Origin: Dermacoccus nishinomiyaensis | GTDB lineage: Bacteria; Actinomycetota; Actinomycetes; Actinomycetales; Dermatophilaceae | Assembly (NCBI RefSeq): GCF_900447535.1 | Contig: NZ_UFXX01000001.1 | Location: 1,426,001 to 1,490,000, forward strand | Length of the DNA: 64,000 nucleotides | Reading direction: 5' to 3' | In this document: piece by piece, positions 15,714 to 23,927 of the stretch | How the letters are laid out: each line of letters opens with the position of its first letter | How positions within the stretch are numbered: position 1 is the stretch's first letter | Program-made: the position numbers and the translations under genes | The notes under the pieces: model-generated | What the model was told of the DNA's origin: nothing | What the model saw: only the letters and a program-made list of their open reading frames with translations | Database searches by the model: none

Positions 15714-17240
15714 ATGGCGAGGCAGGCGGAGCACGAACCATCCGGTGCGCACGCACCGTCCGACGTGACCCGCTCGAGCGAGCGTCAACGCCGCCGTGCG
15801 ACGCTACGCCGCTCTCTGTCGTTGACATTTCTGAGCACCCTCGTCCCCGGCCTCGGGTTGATGTGGACGAAACGTCGCACCGTCGGCGTCATCCTCCTGC
15901 TCATCGCCGTCATCGCCGGCATCGCTCTCAGCATCTTCCTCCTGAGCGGTAACGTCCTCACCGGCGCCGCCAACGTCCTCACCTCGACCGGCCTCAAGCT
16001 CGCCCTCGTCGCGCTGGCCGCTGCCCTCGTGCTGTGGTTGACGTCGATCGTTCTCACCGCGCGCACGACGCACACCGACGGCTGGTCGCACCGCGGCGAC
16101 ATCCTGTTCAAGGCCTTCACCGCCCTCATGTGCCTCGCCGTGACGATGCCGCTCGCGCGCGCCGTCAGCACCGTCACCGTCACGCAGGACGCGTTCGGCA
16201 CCATGTTCATCAAGAACGGCAAGGGCGCCGCCTCCACCAAGGAGAACGCGTTCAAGAAGAAGGCCCGCGTCAACCTCATGCTCGTCGGTTCCGACGCGGG
16301 TAGCGACCGCACGGGCATCCGCACGGACTCGCTCATGGTCGCCTCGATCGACACCCACACGGGTGACACGACCCTCATCAGCATCCCGCGCAACTGGAAC
16401 TACGTCCCGTTCCCCGAGTCGAACCCGCTGCACAAGCTCTACCCGAACGGCTTCCACTGCCCCGAACGTGGTGCGGGCGACCCCTGTTGGATGGATGCGG
16501 TGTGGAGCGAAGCCGACACGCAGCACCCGGAGTTGTTCCCCGGTGAGCAGTACGCCGGCCTCAACGCGACGCGCGACGTCGTGCAGGAGATCATCGGCAT
16601 GCCGATCGACTACTCCACCGTCATCAACCTCAAGGGCTTCCAGGACCTCGTCGACGCCATGGGCGGCGTCGACATGACGATCCCTCCCGGGGGCATCGCC
16701 ATCGGTGGCAAGATCGAGGGCGGCGCGATCGTGCCCGGCTCGATCACCGGCCGCATCCCCGAAGGACGCCAACACCTGAACGGTCAGCAAGCCCTATGGT
16801 ACTCACGCAGCCGCGTCGAGACCGGCGACGGCGACCGCATGCGCCGTCAGCGCTGCATGGTCAACGCACTCATCGACCAGACCAACCCCATCTCACTGGT
16901 CAACCAGTTCCCCTCGATCATGAAGGTCGCCAAGGAGAACATCCTGCTCGACCTGCCGCAGAGCGAACTGCCCGACCTCGCCGACCTCGCGAACACGATG
17001 AAGAAGGGCCAGACGAAGAGCGTCAACCTCGCCTACCCCGTCATCAGCGACAGCCACCCCGACTACGACAAGGTGCGCGCCCTCATCAAGAAGGGCATGG
17101 ATCGCTCGACGCCGGCCCCGAAGCCGAAGTCCAGCTCGAGCGCTTCGTCGTCGACCGCCCCGAACTCGTCGTCGAGCAGCGCGAGCACCAGCTCGTCGAG
17201 CAGCGACCAGGCCATCGACGACACCACGGCCACCTGTTGA
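15714..17240 (+). CDS. LytR-CpsA-Psr (LCP) family cell-wall glycopolymer ligase
   Basis: The 508-residue membrane protein probably transfers lipid-linked glycopolymers onto peptidoglycan at the outer membrane face. Several N-terminal hydrophobic segments (about 50-165) are followed by the LCP domain. That domain starts VNLMLVGSDAGSDRTGIRTD with the SLMVASID strand, continues TLISIPRNW, and ends with GQQALWYSRSR and GDGDRMRRQR. These are the conserved Asp/Arg pyrophosphate-binding motifs. A Ser-rich tail closes the protein. ATG 15714 follows AGAGAGGG; an earlier frame from 15657 lacks support. Confidence 0.9.
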   Translation: MARQAEHEPSGAHAPSDVTRSSERQRRRATLRRSLSLTFLSTLVPGLGLMWTKRRTVGVILLLIAVIAGIALSIFLLSGNVLTGAANVLTSTGLKLALVALAAALVLWLTSIVLTARTTHTDGWSHRGDILFKAFTALMCLAVTMPLARAVSTVTVTQDAFGTMFIKNGKGAASTKENAFKKKARVNLMLVGSDAGSDRTGIRTDSLMVASIDTHTGDTTLISIPRNWNYVPFPESNPLHKLYPNGFHCPERGAGDPCWMDAVWSEADTQHPELFPGEQYAGLNATRDVVQEIIGMPIDYSTVINLKGFQDLVDAMGGVDMTIPPGGIAIGGKIEGGAIVPGSITGRIPEGRQHLNGQQALWYSRSRVETGDGDRMRRQRCMVNALIDQTNPISLVNQFPSIMKVAKENILLDLPQSELPDLADLANTMKKGQTKSVNLAYPVISDSHPDYDKVRALIKKGMDRSTPAPKPKSSSSASSSTAPNSSSSSASTSSSSSDQAIDDTTATC

Positions 17241-17351
17241 TCGTGCGCACGACTGAACGCAGACTCGGCTGCGCCGCCCACCCCACGAGGGACGGGCGGC
17301 GCACTCGTCTGCGTGACGGGCCCCGCCCGAGCATGACGGAGTCGGCGCACG

Positions 17352-17385
17352 ACGAAGCCCCCAGCCGAACGGCTGGGGGCTTCGT
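17352..17385. terminator. Bidirectional terminator between LCP gene and cold-shock gene
   Basis: ACGAAGCCCCCAGCC (17352-17366) pairs perfectly with its complement at 17371-17385 around a four-base loop. It serves the convergent LCP and cold-shock genes. An ACGAAAAC tract follows on the plus strand. Confidence 0.85.
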
Positions 17386-17410
17386 ACGAAAACGCTACGA
17401 GATCAGATGA

Positions 17411-17614
17411 TCAGGCAGCCGTGACGTTCGAGGCCTGCGGGCCCTTGTCGCCCTGCGTGATCTCGAACTCGACGCGCTGACCCTCGTCGAGCGAGCGGTA
17501 GCCGTTGGTCTGGATGGCGGAGAAGTGAACGAAGACGTCGGCGCCGCCGCCGTCCTGCTCGATGAAGCCGAAGCCCTTCTCAGCGTTGAACCACTTCACA
17601 GTGCCCTGTGCCAT
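17411..17614 (-). CDS. cspA: Cold-shock domain protein
   Basis: The 67-residue protein is the size of a CspA-type RNA chaperone and binds single-stranded nucleic acid through RNP1 (KGFGFI) and RNP2 (VFVHF). It starts [17 protein letters not shown], the universal family start. ATG 17614 follows a GAGGGA ribosome site. A long region without genes (17615-17912) lies upstream; part of it is probably the extended 5' leader typical of csp genes. That leader holds a TGCAAAAAGTGCA-like inverted repeat near 17650-17665. Confidence 0.95.
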   Translation of the reverse strand: MAQGTVKWFNAEKGFGFIEQDGGGADVFVHFSAIQTNGYRSLDEGQRVEFEITQGDKGPQASNVTAA

Positions 17615-17912
17615 GGGAAATCCCTCAATCTGTTTCTCTGCGTTGAGCCTGCACTTTTTGCAGGCTCAGGCTGATGTGCATGCCGTGAACGCCTGAGGTG
17701 ATGTACAACAGGGGTAAAACCGGGTTCTGCAAAGCAACCACCCTCACGCTAACACGAGCGGCCCCGCGGGCTTCATTCCACGCGTCCCGCGAAGGTGAAC
17801 AGTTGGTGACCCGCAGCAGCTGGAGCAGTGGGCGGAGAGCGTCACTTCCAGCCCGAGCAGGACCTCGAGCGCGCATCGGAGCATCGAGCCGGGTAGGTGT
17901 GCGCCGCCGGTG

Positions 17913-18878
17913 TCACTCGTTGCGCATCGACAGCGGTGTGGCGCCGCCGTCCATCGCTGCCGCGAGTTCGGCCTCGGCGGCCGCGCCCTGGGCGGCACGC
18001 ACCGAGCTCAGCTTGACGACCGAGTACAGCAGCAGCGCGAGCCCGGCCACCTCACCGGCGACGGCGAGGGGCGTGTCGCGCAGTTGGTCGCCGTAGACGC
18101 TGACACCGATGAGGACGCTGAACAGCGGATCGAGCGAGGCGACGACGGGCAGCACGACGTTGAGAGGCGCCGCCGCGAACGCCACCTGGTTGAGCGCCAG
18201 ACCACAGGCAGCGAGCGCGATGAGCACCCACAGCTGCCACGACGTCAGCACCGCGTCGAGACCGAAGAGGTGTGAGATCTGCGTCGTCGACTTCATCAAC
18301 CCGGCCGTCGTCGCGTAGACGATGGCGACGGACGCTGCGAGCGCCCGGGCACGCATCCGCGGGCGCATCGAGCGCGTGCCGAACACCGCGCCGAGGACGA
18401 ACAGGCCGCCCACGACGGCGAGGATGATGGCGGGCACGCGACGACCGATGGCCGTCTCTCCGTGTGCGGAGATCGCGTCGGAGACGAGCAGGAACATCAC
18501 GAGGCCGGCGACGAGCGTCAGCGAATGGAGGATCTCCGAACGTGTCGGGCGTGTGCGCAGCATGACGTGGTTGAGCCCGAGGCTGATGACGAGCGACATG
18601 CACAGCACCGGCTGCACGACCGAGAGGCTGCCGTACTTGAGGGCGAGGATCTGGAAGACGACGCACAGCCCGTCGAACACCATGGCGATGGCGAACGTCG
18701 GGTTCGCGACCCAGGCCACTGCCGCGGCGCGCAACCCGCGCCGGGGGTGCTTCTCACCGTCTGCTCGCTCGTCGGCCGCCGGCTGCTCCACGGCATGCTG
18801 TGCGGCGCGGTGCTTGAACACCGTCGACAGCGCCGCACACGCACTGGAGGCGACAGCCAGCAGCAGGACGAGCAGCAT
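17913..18878 (-). CDS. DMT/NIPA-like multi-span membrane transporter
   Basis: The 321-residue protein has about nine or ten hydrophobic segments in two halves, as in drug/metabolite-type carriers. LALKYGSLSVVQPVL in the first half and NQVAFAAAPLNVVLPVVASL in the second resemble the internal repeats of EamA/NIPA-like families. The substrate is unknown; NIPA homologues have been linked to Mg2+. ATG 18878 is preferred because GGAGG lies five bases upstream. It is directly downstream of glpD2 in the same direction, with about 85 bases between. Confidence 0.75.
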   Translation of the reverse strand: MLLVLLLAVASSACAALSTVFKHRAAQHAVEQPAADERADGEKHPRRGLRAAAVAWVANPTFAIAMVFDGLCVVFQILALKYGSLSVVQPVLCMSLVISLGLNHVMLRTRPTRSEILHSLTLVAGLVMFLLVSDAISAHGETAIGRRVPAIILAVVGGLFVLGAVFGTRSMRPRMRARALAASVAIVYATTAGLMKSTTQISHLFGLDAVLTSWQLWVLIALAACGLALNQVAFAAAPLNVVLPVVASLDPLFSVLIGVSVYGDQLRDTPLAVAGEVAGLALLLYSVVKLSSVRAAQGAAAEAELAAAMDGGATPLSMRNE

Positions 18879-18962
18879 GCGACCTCCGAGCGACGACGTT
18901 GTCGGACGCCACGGCATCGGCCTCCCGGCCTCAGGGTACTGGCCGAGGGCGGTCAGGGACGT

Positions 18963-20564
18963 TCAGGCACGGCGGTGCACGACTGGGAGTTCTGCGAAGG
19001 TGTCCAGACCCATCTCGCGCCGCAGAACCTCCGCCGCAACGGCCCGAGCCGGCTCGAGGTCTGCGTCGACGAAGGCCAGGCGCGTGCGGCGCTCGACGAG
19101 ATCGTCGAGCGTCATGGCACCCTCGTGCCGCACCGCGTGGACGAACTCGGCGACCAGCGTCGACGATCCGGGCACGACGCGCTCGGCGTAGAACGACGAT
19201 TCGTCGGCGATCGCGGCCACCGACGGGGCCAACGTGCCGTAGCGGCGCACGAGCCGCTCGGGCGCCGCGACGCGAGCGAGGACGTCAGTCGGGGCTGCGC
19301 CGAGAAGCGGAAGCTCACGCGTTCGGCACGATGCGATCACGCCTCCGACGCGCCGGGCGACGGCGTCGACGGCGTCCTGCGCCATGCGACGATACGTCGT
19401 GAACTTTCCTCCCGTGATGGTGATCGGGGCGCCCGGCTCGTCGAGGAGCAGGTGCTTGCGCGAGGCGTCGGCGGTCGCGCCTTGCCCGCTCGAGGCGTCG
19501 GCGCGCGTCACGAGCGGTCGCAGACCAGCGAAGCGCCCGACGACGTCGTCGCGCGTCAGCGGACGGGCCAGGACGGCGTTCATCGTGGCGAGCAGGAACT
19601 GCTCGTCTTCGTCCGGGACGGAAGGCGCGAGCGGGTCGGCGTCCGGGTCGGCCTCGTCCGTCAGCCCGATGAGGACGAGCCCGTCGGCGATCGGAATCGC
19701 GAACACGTAGCGGCCAAAGTGCCCGGGCACCGGTGCGACGAGCTGCGCCGAAGGGTCACCCACCGCGCTCGCCCGGACGACCAGGTGCGAGCCACGCGAG
19801 GGCGTGACGGTGAGACGCTCGTCGTGCTCGCCGCTCCACACCCCCGTCGCGAGCACGATGTGGCCGTGGGCGACGAACGACTCCCCCGTCAGCTCGTCGG
19901 TGAGCTCGACGGACTCAGAGTCGAGCGGACGCGCCGCACACCGCGTCACGACGTCGGCGCCGTGCGCCGCGGCGGTGCGCGCGAGGGTCGTCACGAAGCG
20001 CGCGTCGTCCTCGAGCTGGCCGTCGGTGTAGCGCAGCGCCGCGCGGCCGCGCACTGCGCCAGGGACGAGCGACTCGACGTCACGCACCCGAATGCGGCGC
20101 GGCGCGGCGAGGACATTCGACGGCGTGCGGCTGACGCGGCGCAGCCCGTCCGAGAGGGTGATGCCGAGGTTCGAGACGGCCGCCTCACCGATGCCGGTGT
20201 CGAGCACCACCGTGTGCAGCGGCCGCACGAGATGCGGCGCGATGCTCGTCATCAGATGATGACGCTCGCGCGCCGACTCGTAGGCGACGGCGAGGTCACC
20301 CTTTGCGAGATAGCGCAGGCCGCCATGGATGAGCTTGCTGCTCCACCGACTCGTCCCTGCCGCCAGATCGACGCGCTCGACGAGTGCCGTGCGCAGCCCG
20401 CGCGACGCCGCGTCGAGCGCCACGCCGACACCCGTCACCCCGGCGCCGACGACGATGACGTCGTAGCGCTCGTGGGCGAGGCGGTGCAGTGCCGCAGCGC
20501 GTTGGGTGGGGTTGAGGCTGCCCACGCTGGGGTCACTGGCGGGGTGGCCGGGGGTGGTCGACAT
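18963..20564 (-). CDS. Second FAD-dependent glycerol-3-phosphate dehydrogenase
   Basis: The 533-residue GlpD paralogue starts with the FAD fold VIVVGAGVTGVGVALDAASR and AGTSRWSSKLIHGGLRYL. The middle has VFAIPIADGLVLIGLTD and TGGKFTTYRRMAQDAVDAV, and the C-terminus matches DAO_C (HEGAMTLDDLVERRTRL). The start at 20564 overlaps the 3' end of the tetR gene by 32 bases. Its neighbours (TetR, alkyl-DHAP-synthase-like oxidase, lipid kinase) suggest a role in supplying DHAP for lipid synthesis rather than glycerol growth. The catabolic copy is at 7732. Confidence 0.9.
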   Translation of the reverse strand: MSTTPGHPASDPSVGSLNPTQRAAALHRLAHERYDVIVVGAGVTGVGVALDAASRGLRTALVERVDLAAGTSRWSSKLIHGGLRYLAKGDLAVAYESARERHHLMTSIAPHLVRPLHTVVLDTGIGEAAVSNLGITLSDGLRRVSRTPSNVLAAPRRIRVRDVESLVPGAVRGRAALRYTDGQLEDDARFVTTLARTAAAHGADVVTRCAARPLDSESVELTDELTGESFVAHGHIVLATGVWSGEHDERLTVTPSRGSHLVVRASAVGDPSAQLVAPVPGHFGRYVFAIPIADGLVLIGLTDEADPDADPLAPSVPDEDEQFLLATMNAVLARPLTRDDVVGRFAGLRPLVTRADASSGQGATADASRKHLLLDEPGAPITITGGKFTTYRRMAQDAVDAVARRVGGVIASCRTRELPLLGAAPTDVLARVAAPERLVRRYGTLAPSVAAIADESSFYAERVVPGSSTLVAEFVHAVRHEGAMTLDDLVERRTRLAFVDADLEPARAVAAEVLRREMGLDTFAELPVVHRRA

Positions 20565-21210
20565 CAGGAGCGGCCTTCCGTGGGGTGGTCCGGTGGTCAG
20601 AGGCTGCCGGGCTGGGCGCGAGGTACCCGTCGAGCAGATGGGCCGCCTCGGCGAGCCACACCTGACGAGGGGCGATCTGCTCGAGCGGTCGACGGCTGAC
20701 GAGGTAGGGCATGAGCGCCTGCATCGCGCCCATCGCGAGGACGTCGGCCGGCGCGTCGCGCACCGAGCCATCGAGCTGCGCGAGGGCGATCGCGGCGCTC
20801 AACGCGTCGAGAATGCTGCGCTGGCTGCGCCCGACACGTTCGACGAGATAGGGCAGGAGCAGTTCGGGGTCGTGCTCGATCAGCGCCTGCGTGAACTCCG
20901 TCGAGAGCGCCTCGAGCGTGGTGATCGCGGCGCGGACGATGACGTCGCGGGTGACGGCGCCCGCCTCGCCGTCGGCTGGTTCGCTTGCGGTTTCGTTCGA
21001 GGGAACCTGGGGCAGCGCGTCGCTTGCGGCGGCGGCGAAGTCGGCGACGAGGGCCTCGCGCACGAGGTCGTCGAGCGTCGCGCCACGTCGGTAGAGGGTG
21101 GCCCGACTCATGCCTGCGCGGCGGGCCACCGACGTCATCGTCGCGCGGCGAAAACCGTAGGCGATGACCTCCGCCCGCACTGCGGCCAGCATTGCATCGT
21201 CTTGCGTCAT
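20533..21210 (-). CDS. TetR-family transcriptional regulator
   Basis: The 225-residue repressor has an N-terminal helix-turn-helix (about 20-60, TMTSVARRAGMSRATLYRRG) and a divergent ligand-binding C-terminal domain. ATG 21210 has GAGGAGG six bases upstream. It is transcribed away from the FAD-oxidase gene at 21314. The inverted repeat at 21268-21294 in the shared promoter region is the likely operator, so it should control both its own unit (with glpD2) and the divergent oxidase/kinase pair. Confidence 0.87.
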   Translation of the reverse strand: MTQDDAMLAAVRAEVIAYGFRRATMTSVARRAGMSRATLYRRGATLDDLVREALVADFAAAASDALPQVPSNETASEPADGEAGAVTRDVIVRAAITTLEALSTEFTQALIEHDPELLLPYLVERVGRSQRSILDALSAAIALAQLDGSVRDAPADVLAMGAMQALMPYLVSRRPLEQIAPRQVWLAEAAHLLDGYLAPSPAASDHRTTPRKAAPDVDHPRPPRQ

Positions 21211-21267
21211 GCGTCCTCCTCGCTGTGTGGTCGCCGCCACGACGGGCCCGTCGGAGCAATGAAACAT

Positions 21268-21294
21268 TGAGACAAATCGTGACTCAGTGTCTCA
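21268..21294. promoter_or_regulatory. Probable TetR operator in divergent promoter
   Basis: TGAGACA (21268-21274) and TGTCTCA (21288-21294) form a perfect 7-bp inverted repeat with a 13-base spacer. It lies between the tetR start and the oxidase start. TGAAACA at 21260 is a near copy of the left half. Such sites in tetR-divergent gaps are typical operators. Confidence 0.72.
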
Positions 21295-21313
21295 CGCACG
21301 GCATGATGGGGTC

Positions 21314-23014
21314 ATGAAGGATGACGCGAACCTCGTCGAGACCGCCCCGCGCTCGGTGTGGCACGGCTGGGGAGACCCGCAGCTCAAGAAAGAACTCTCC
21401 CCGCTCGTCTGGCGCGGGTTGAAGCTCGCCAAGGGCATCGAACCGGCTGAGCAGGACACTCCGCCCGTCGCGCTCGACGACGTCGAGCTGCCCGCCTCCA
21501 CCCTCGACGACGACGGCCTCGCCGCCCTGCGCACACTCGTCGGCGACGCGCACGTCAGCGTCGAACGACGCGAGCGCATCGAGCACGCCGGGGGCAAGAG
21601 CTACCCCGACCTGTATCGGCTGCGCACCGGCGACGGCAGTCACGCGCCGGACGCCGTCGCGTTTCCCGCCGACGGCAGCGAGGTCGTCGAGGTGCTGCGC
21701 CTCGCCGCGCAGCGTGAGATCGCCGTCGTCCCGTTCGGCGGTGGCACGAGCGTCGTCGGCGGTGTCGACCCCGTGCGCGGTCGGTTCGCGAGCGTCATCA
21801 GTCTCGACCTACGGCGCCTCGACGCCGTCGTCAGCATCGACGAGACGTCGCGCACCGCAACGCTCCAGCCCGGGCTGCGCGGCGCCCAGCTCGAAGCCGT
21901 GCTGCGTCCGCGCGGACTCACGCTCGGACACTTCCCGCAGAGCTACGAACAGGCAACGCTCGGCGGATATCTCGTGACGCGCAGCTCCGGGCAGGCGTCC
22001 TCCGGGTACGGACGGTTCGAGCAGAACGTCGTCGCCGTCACCCTCGCCACGCCCGAGGGCGAGCTGACGCTCGGCGGGCGGACTCCCAGCTCGGCGACGG
22101 CCGCCGGGCCGAAGCTCATCGACGTGCTCATCGGCAGCGAGGGCACGCTCGGCGTCATCACCGAGATGACGCTGCAGCTGCACGAGGGACCGACCGAGTT
22201 CGCTTACGAGACCTGGGCGTTCGACTCGTTCACCGACGGGTTCGACGCGTTCCGGGCGCTCGCGCAGGATCTCGGCCACGGCGTCATGCCGGACGTCAGC
22301 CGCCTCTCCGACGGTGAGGAATCACGCACGATCCTGGCCCAGTCGGCGCGAGGGCTCGCGGCGATGGCGACCTTCGCCGCGCGCGGCGCCCGCGAGCCGT
22401 CGCTCGGGGTGCTGCGTTGGGAGGACACCGACCGCACCACCCTGCGTCGGCGCCGGCGACAGGCGCACCGCGTGCTGCGCGCGGCGGGTGCGCGACGTGC
22501 GCCCGCGTCGATCGCCGAGCACTGGATCAGCCACCGCTTCCGCGGGCCCTACCAGCGCGACCACCTCATGGATCGCGGCATCTTCGTCGAGACGCTCGAG
22601 ACGGCGACGACGTGGGCGAACCTGCCGACGCTCTACAGCGCGGTGCGCGATGCGATCAGCGCCGAGGTCGGCCCGCACGCCGTCGTCCAGTGCCACGTCT
22701 CGCACCTCTACGACGGCGGCGCCTCGCTCTACTACACGTTCTTCTGCCGCGAGGAGAGCGACCCGCTCGCCCAGTGGCGCCGCGTCAAGACGGCCGCGAG
22801 CGACGTCATCGCGGCACACGGTGGCACGATCACGCACCACCACGCCGTCGGCACCGACCACCGCGCCTGGGCCGCTGACGAGATGGGCGGGCTCGGCGCG
22901 CGCATCCTGCGCGCGGTGAAGAACGAGCTCGACCCGGCCGGAATCCTCAACCCCGGCAAGCTCGTTCCGCCGGTCGACGACGCCCCCGACGCGTGCGAGG
23001 CCGGGGCGTCATGA
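21314..23014 (+). CDS. FAD-binding oxidase, alkyldihydroxyacetonephosphate synthase-like
   Basis: The 566-residue flavoprotein is of the vanillyl-alcohol-oxidase fold. The FAD-binding part has VVPFGGGTSVVGGV and IGSEGTLGVITEM. The C-terminal part has SHLYDGGASLYYTF and ITHHHAVGTDH, which match the catalytic Tyr and triple-His motif of alkyl-DHAP synthases, and ends DPAGILNPGKL. Alkyl-DHAP synthase swaps an acyl for an alkyl chain on DHAP in ether-lipid synthesis. Other members of the fold oxidise D-lactate or glycolate, so the substrate is not certain. The stop overlaps the next start (ATGA). Confidence 0.8.
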   Translation: MKDDANLVETAPRSVWHGWGDPQLKKELSPLVWRGLKLAKGIEPAEQDTPPVALDDVELPASTLDDDGLAALRTLVGDAHVSVERRERIEHAGGKSYPDLYRLRTGDGSHAPDAVAFPADGSEVVEVLRLAAQREIAVVPFGGGTSVVGGVDPVRGRFASVISLDLRRLDAVVSIDETSRTATLQPGLRGAQLEAVLRPRGLTLGHFPQSYEQATLGGYLVTRSSGQASSGYGRFEQNVVAVTLATPEGELTLGGRTPSSATAAGPKLIDVLIGSEGTLGVITEMTLQLHEGPTEFAYETWAFDSFTDGFDAFRALAQDLGHGVMPDVSRLSDGEESRTILAQSARGLAAMATFAARGAREPSLGVLRWEDTDRTTLRRRRRQAHRVLRAAGARRAPASIAEHWISHRFRGPYQRDHLMDRGIFVETLETATTWANLPTLYSAVRDAISAEVGPHAVVQCHVSHLYDGGASLYYTFFCREESDPLAQWRRVKTAASDVIAAHGGTITHHHAVGTDHRAWAADEMGGLGARILRAVKNELDPAGILNPGKLVPPVDDAPDACEAGAS

Positions 23015-23907
23015 CGCGGCCCGTCACCCTGGTCGTCAACCCGGCTGCGCGCAAGGGTGCGACGCTGCGCATGATCGATCCGGTGACGGACATCCTGCGC
23101 GCGCACGGTTGGCGCGTCGACGTCGTGGTCACGCGGTCGGCGGACCACGCGTCGCAGGTCGCCGCCGACGCGAACGTCGACGACCTGCTCGTCACGCTCG
23201 GCGGCGACGGGCTCTACGGGCGGGTGGCCGCGGGCGCCGTCGTCAGCGGCTGCCTCATGGCGCCGTTGCCCGCGGGGCGTGGGCACGACCTCGTCCGCGC
23301 ACTCGGGGGCCCGGGCGACATGCGACGCGCCGCGCAGCTGCTCGCCGTCGCGCGCGAACGCCGCCTCGACGTCGGACTGGCCGGCGACGGCGACCCGTCG
23401 ACCGCCACGGTCTTCCTCGGTGTGGCGACGCTCGGCTACGACTCGATGGCGAACACGTACGCCAACGACGCTCCGCGCGCGGTGCCGAGTTCGCTCGTCT
23501 ACGCCTACGGCGGCGCTCGAACGCTCGTGCCCGCGCGGCCGCGACCGTTGACGCTCGTCGTCGACGGGGTGACGCACGAGTTCACCGGGTGGAACGTCGC
23601 GATCGGCAACTCGGGGCGATTCGGCGCCGGGATGCGCGTCAACCCCGACGCGTCGATGAGCGACGGGTTGCTCGACGTCACCGTCGTCACCGACATCCCA
23701 CGCTGGCACTACCCGGCGATGCTGCCGCGCCTGTTTCGCGGCACCCATGTCGACGGGGTACGTGTTCGAGCGCTGCGCGGACGCGAGATCCGCGTCATCA
23801 CGCCCCACGTCGGGGATGTCTATGCCGACGGCGACCTGCTCGAGGCGTCGCCGACGACGTTCCGTGCGCTGCCCGACGCCCTGCGCGTCCTCGTGCCGGC
23901 GCCCTGA
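23011..23907 (+). CDS. Diacylglycerol/lipid kinase family protein
   Basis: The 298-residue protein has the DAGK catalytic fold: VVNPAARKG near residue 8, LVTLGGDGLYGRV, LPAGRGHDLVRALG, GNSGRFGAGM and MSDGLLDVTVV. Such enzymes phosphorylate diacylglycerol or related lipids at the inner membrane face. The nucleotide-binding loop is unusual: the family norm is GGDGT followed by a Glu, but here it is GGDGLYGRV, and GTGND is GRGHD. Activity or substrate may therefore differ. It overlaps the oxidase stop by four bases and is co-transcribed with it, convergent with crtI. Confidence 0.82.
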   Translation: MTRPVTLVVNPAARKGATLRMIDPVTDILRAHGWRVDVVVTRSADHASQVAADANVDDLLVTLGGDGLYGRVAAGAVVSGCLMAPLPAGRGHDLVRALGGPGDMRRAAQLLAVARERRLDVGLAGDGDPSTATVFLGVATLGYDSMANTYANDAPRAVPSSLVYAYGGARTLVPARPRPLTLVVDGVTHEFTGWNVAIGNSGRFGAGMRVNPDASMSDGLLDVTVVTDIPRWHYPAMLPRLFRGTHVDGVRVRALRGREIRVITPHVGDVYADGDLLEASPTTFRALPDALRVLVPAP

Positions 23908-23927
23908 GACGCCTGAGCGTCGAGCCG

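Noticed and set aside
18462-20699. 745-codon open frame opposite glpD2 and the transporter gene
   Set aside because: Spans two well-supported genes on the other strand; no recognisable domain.
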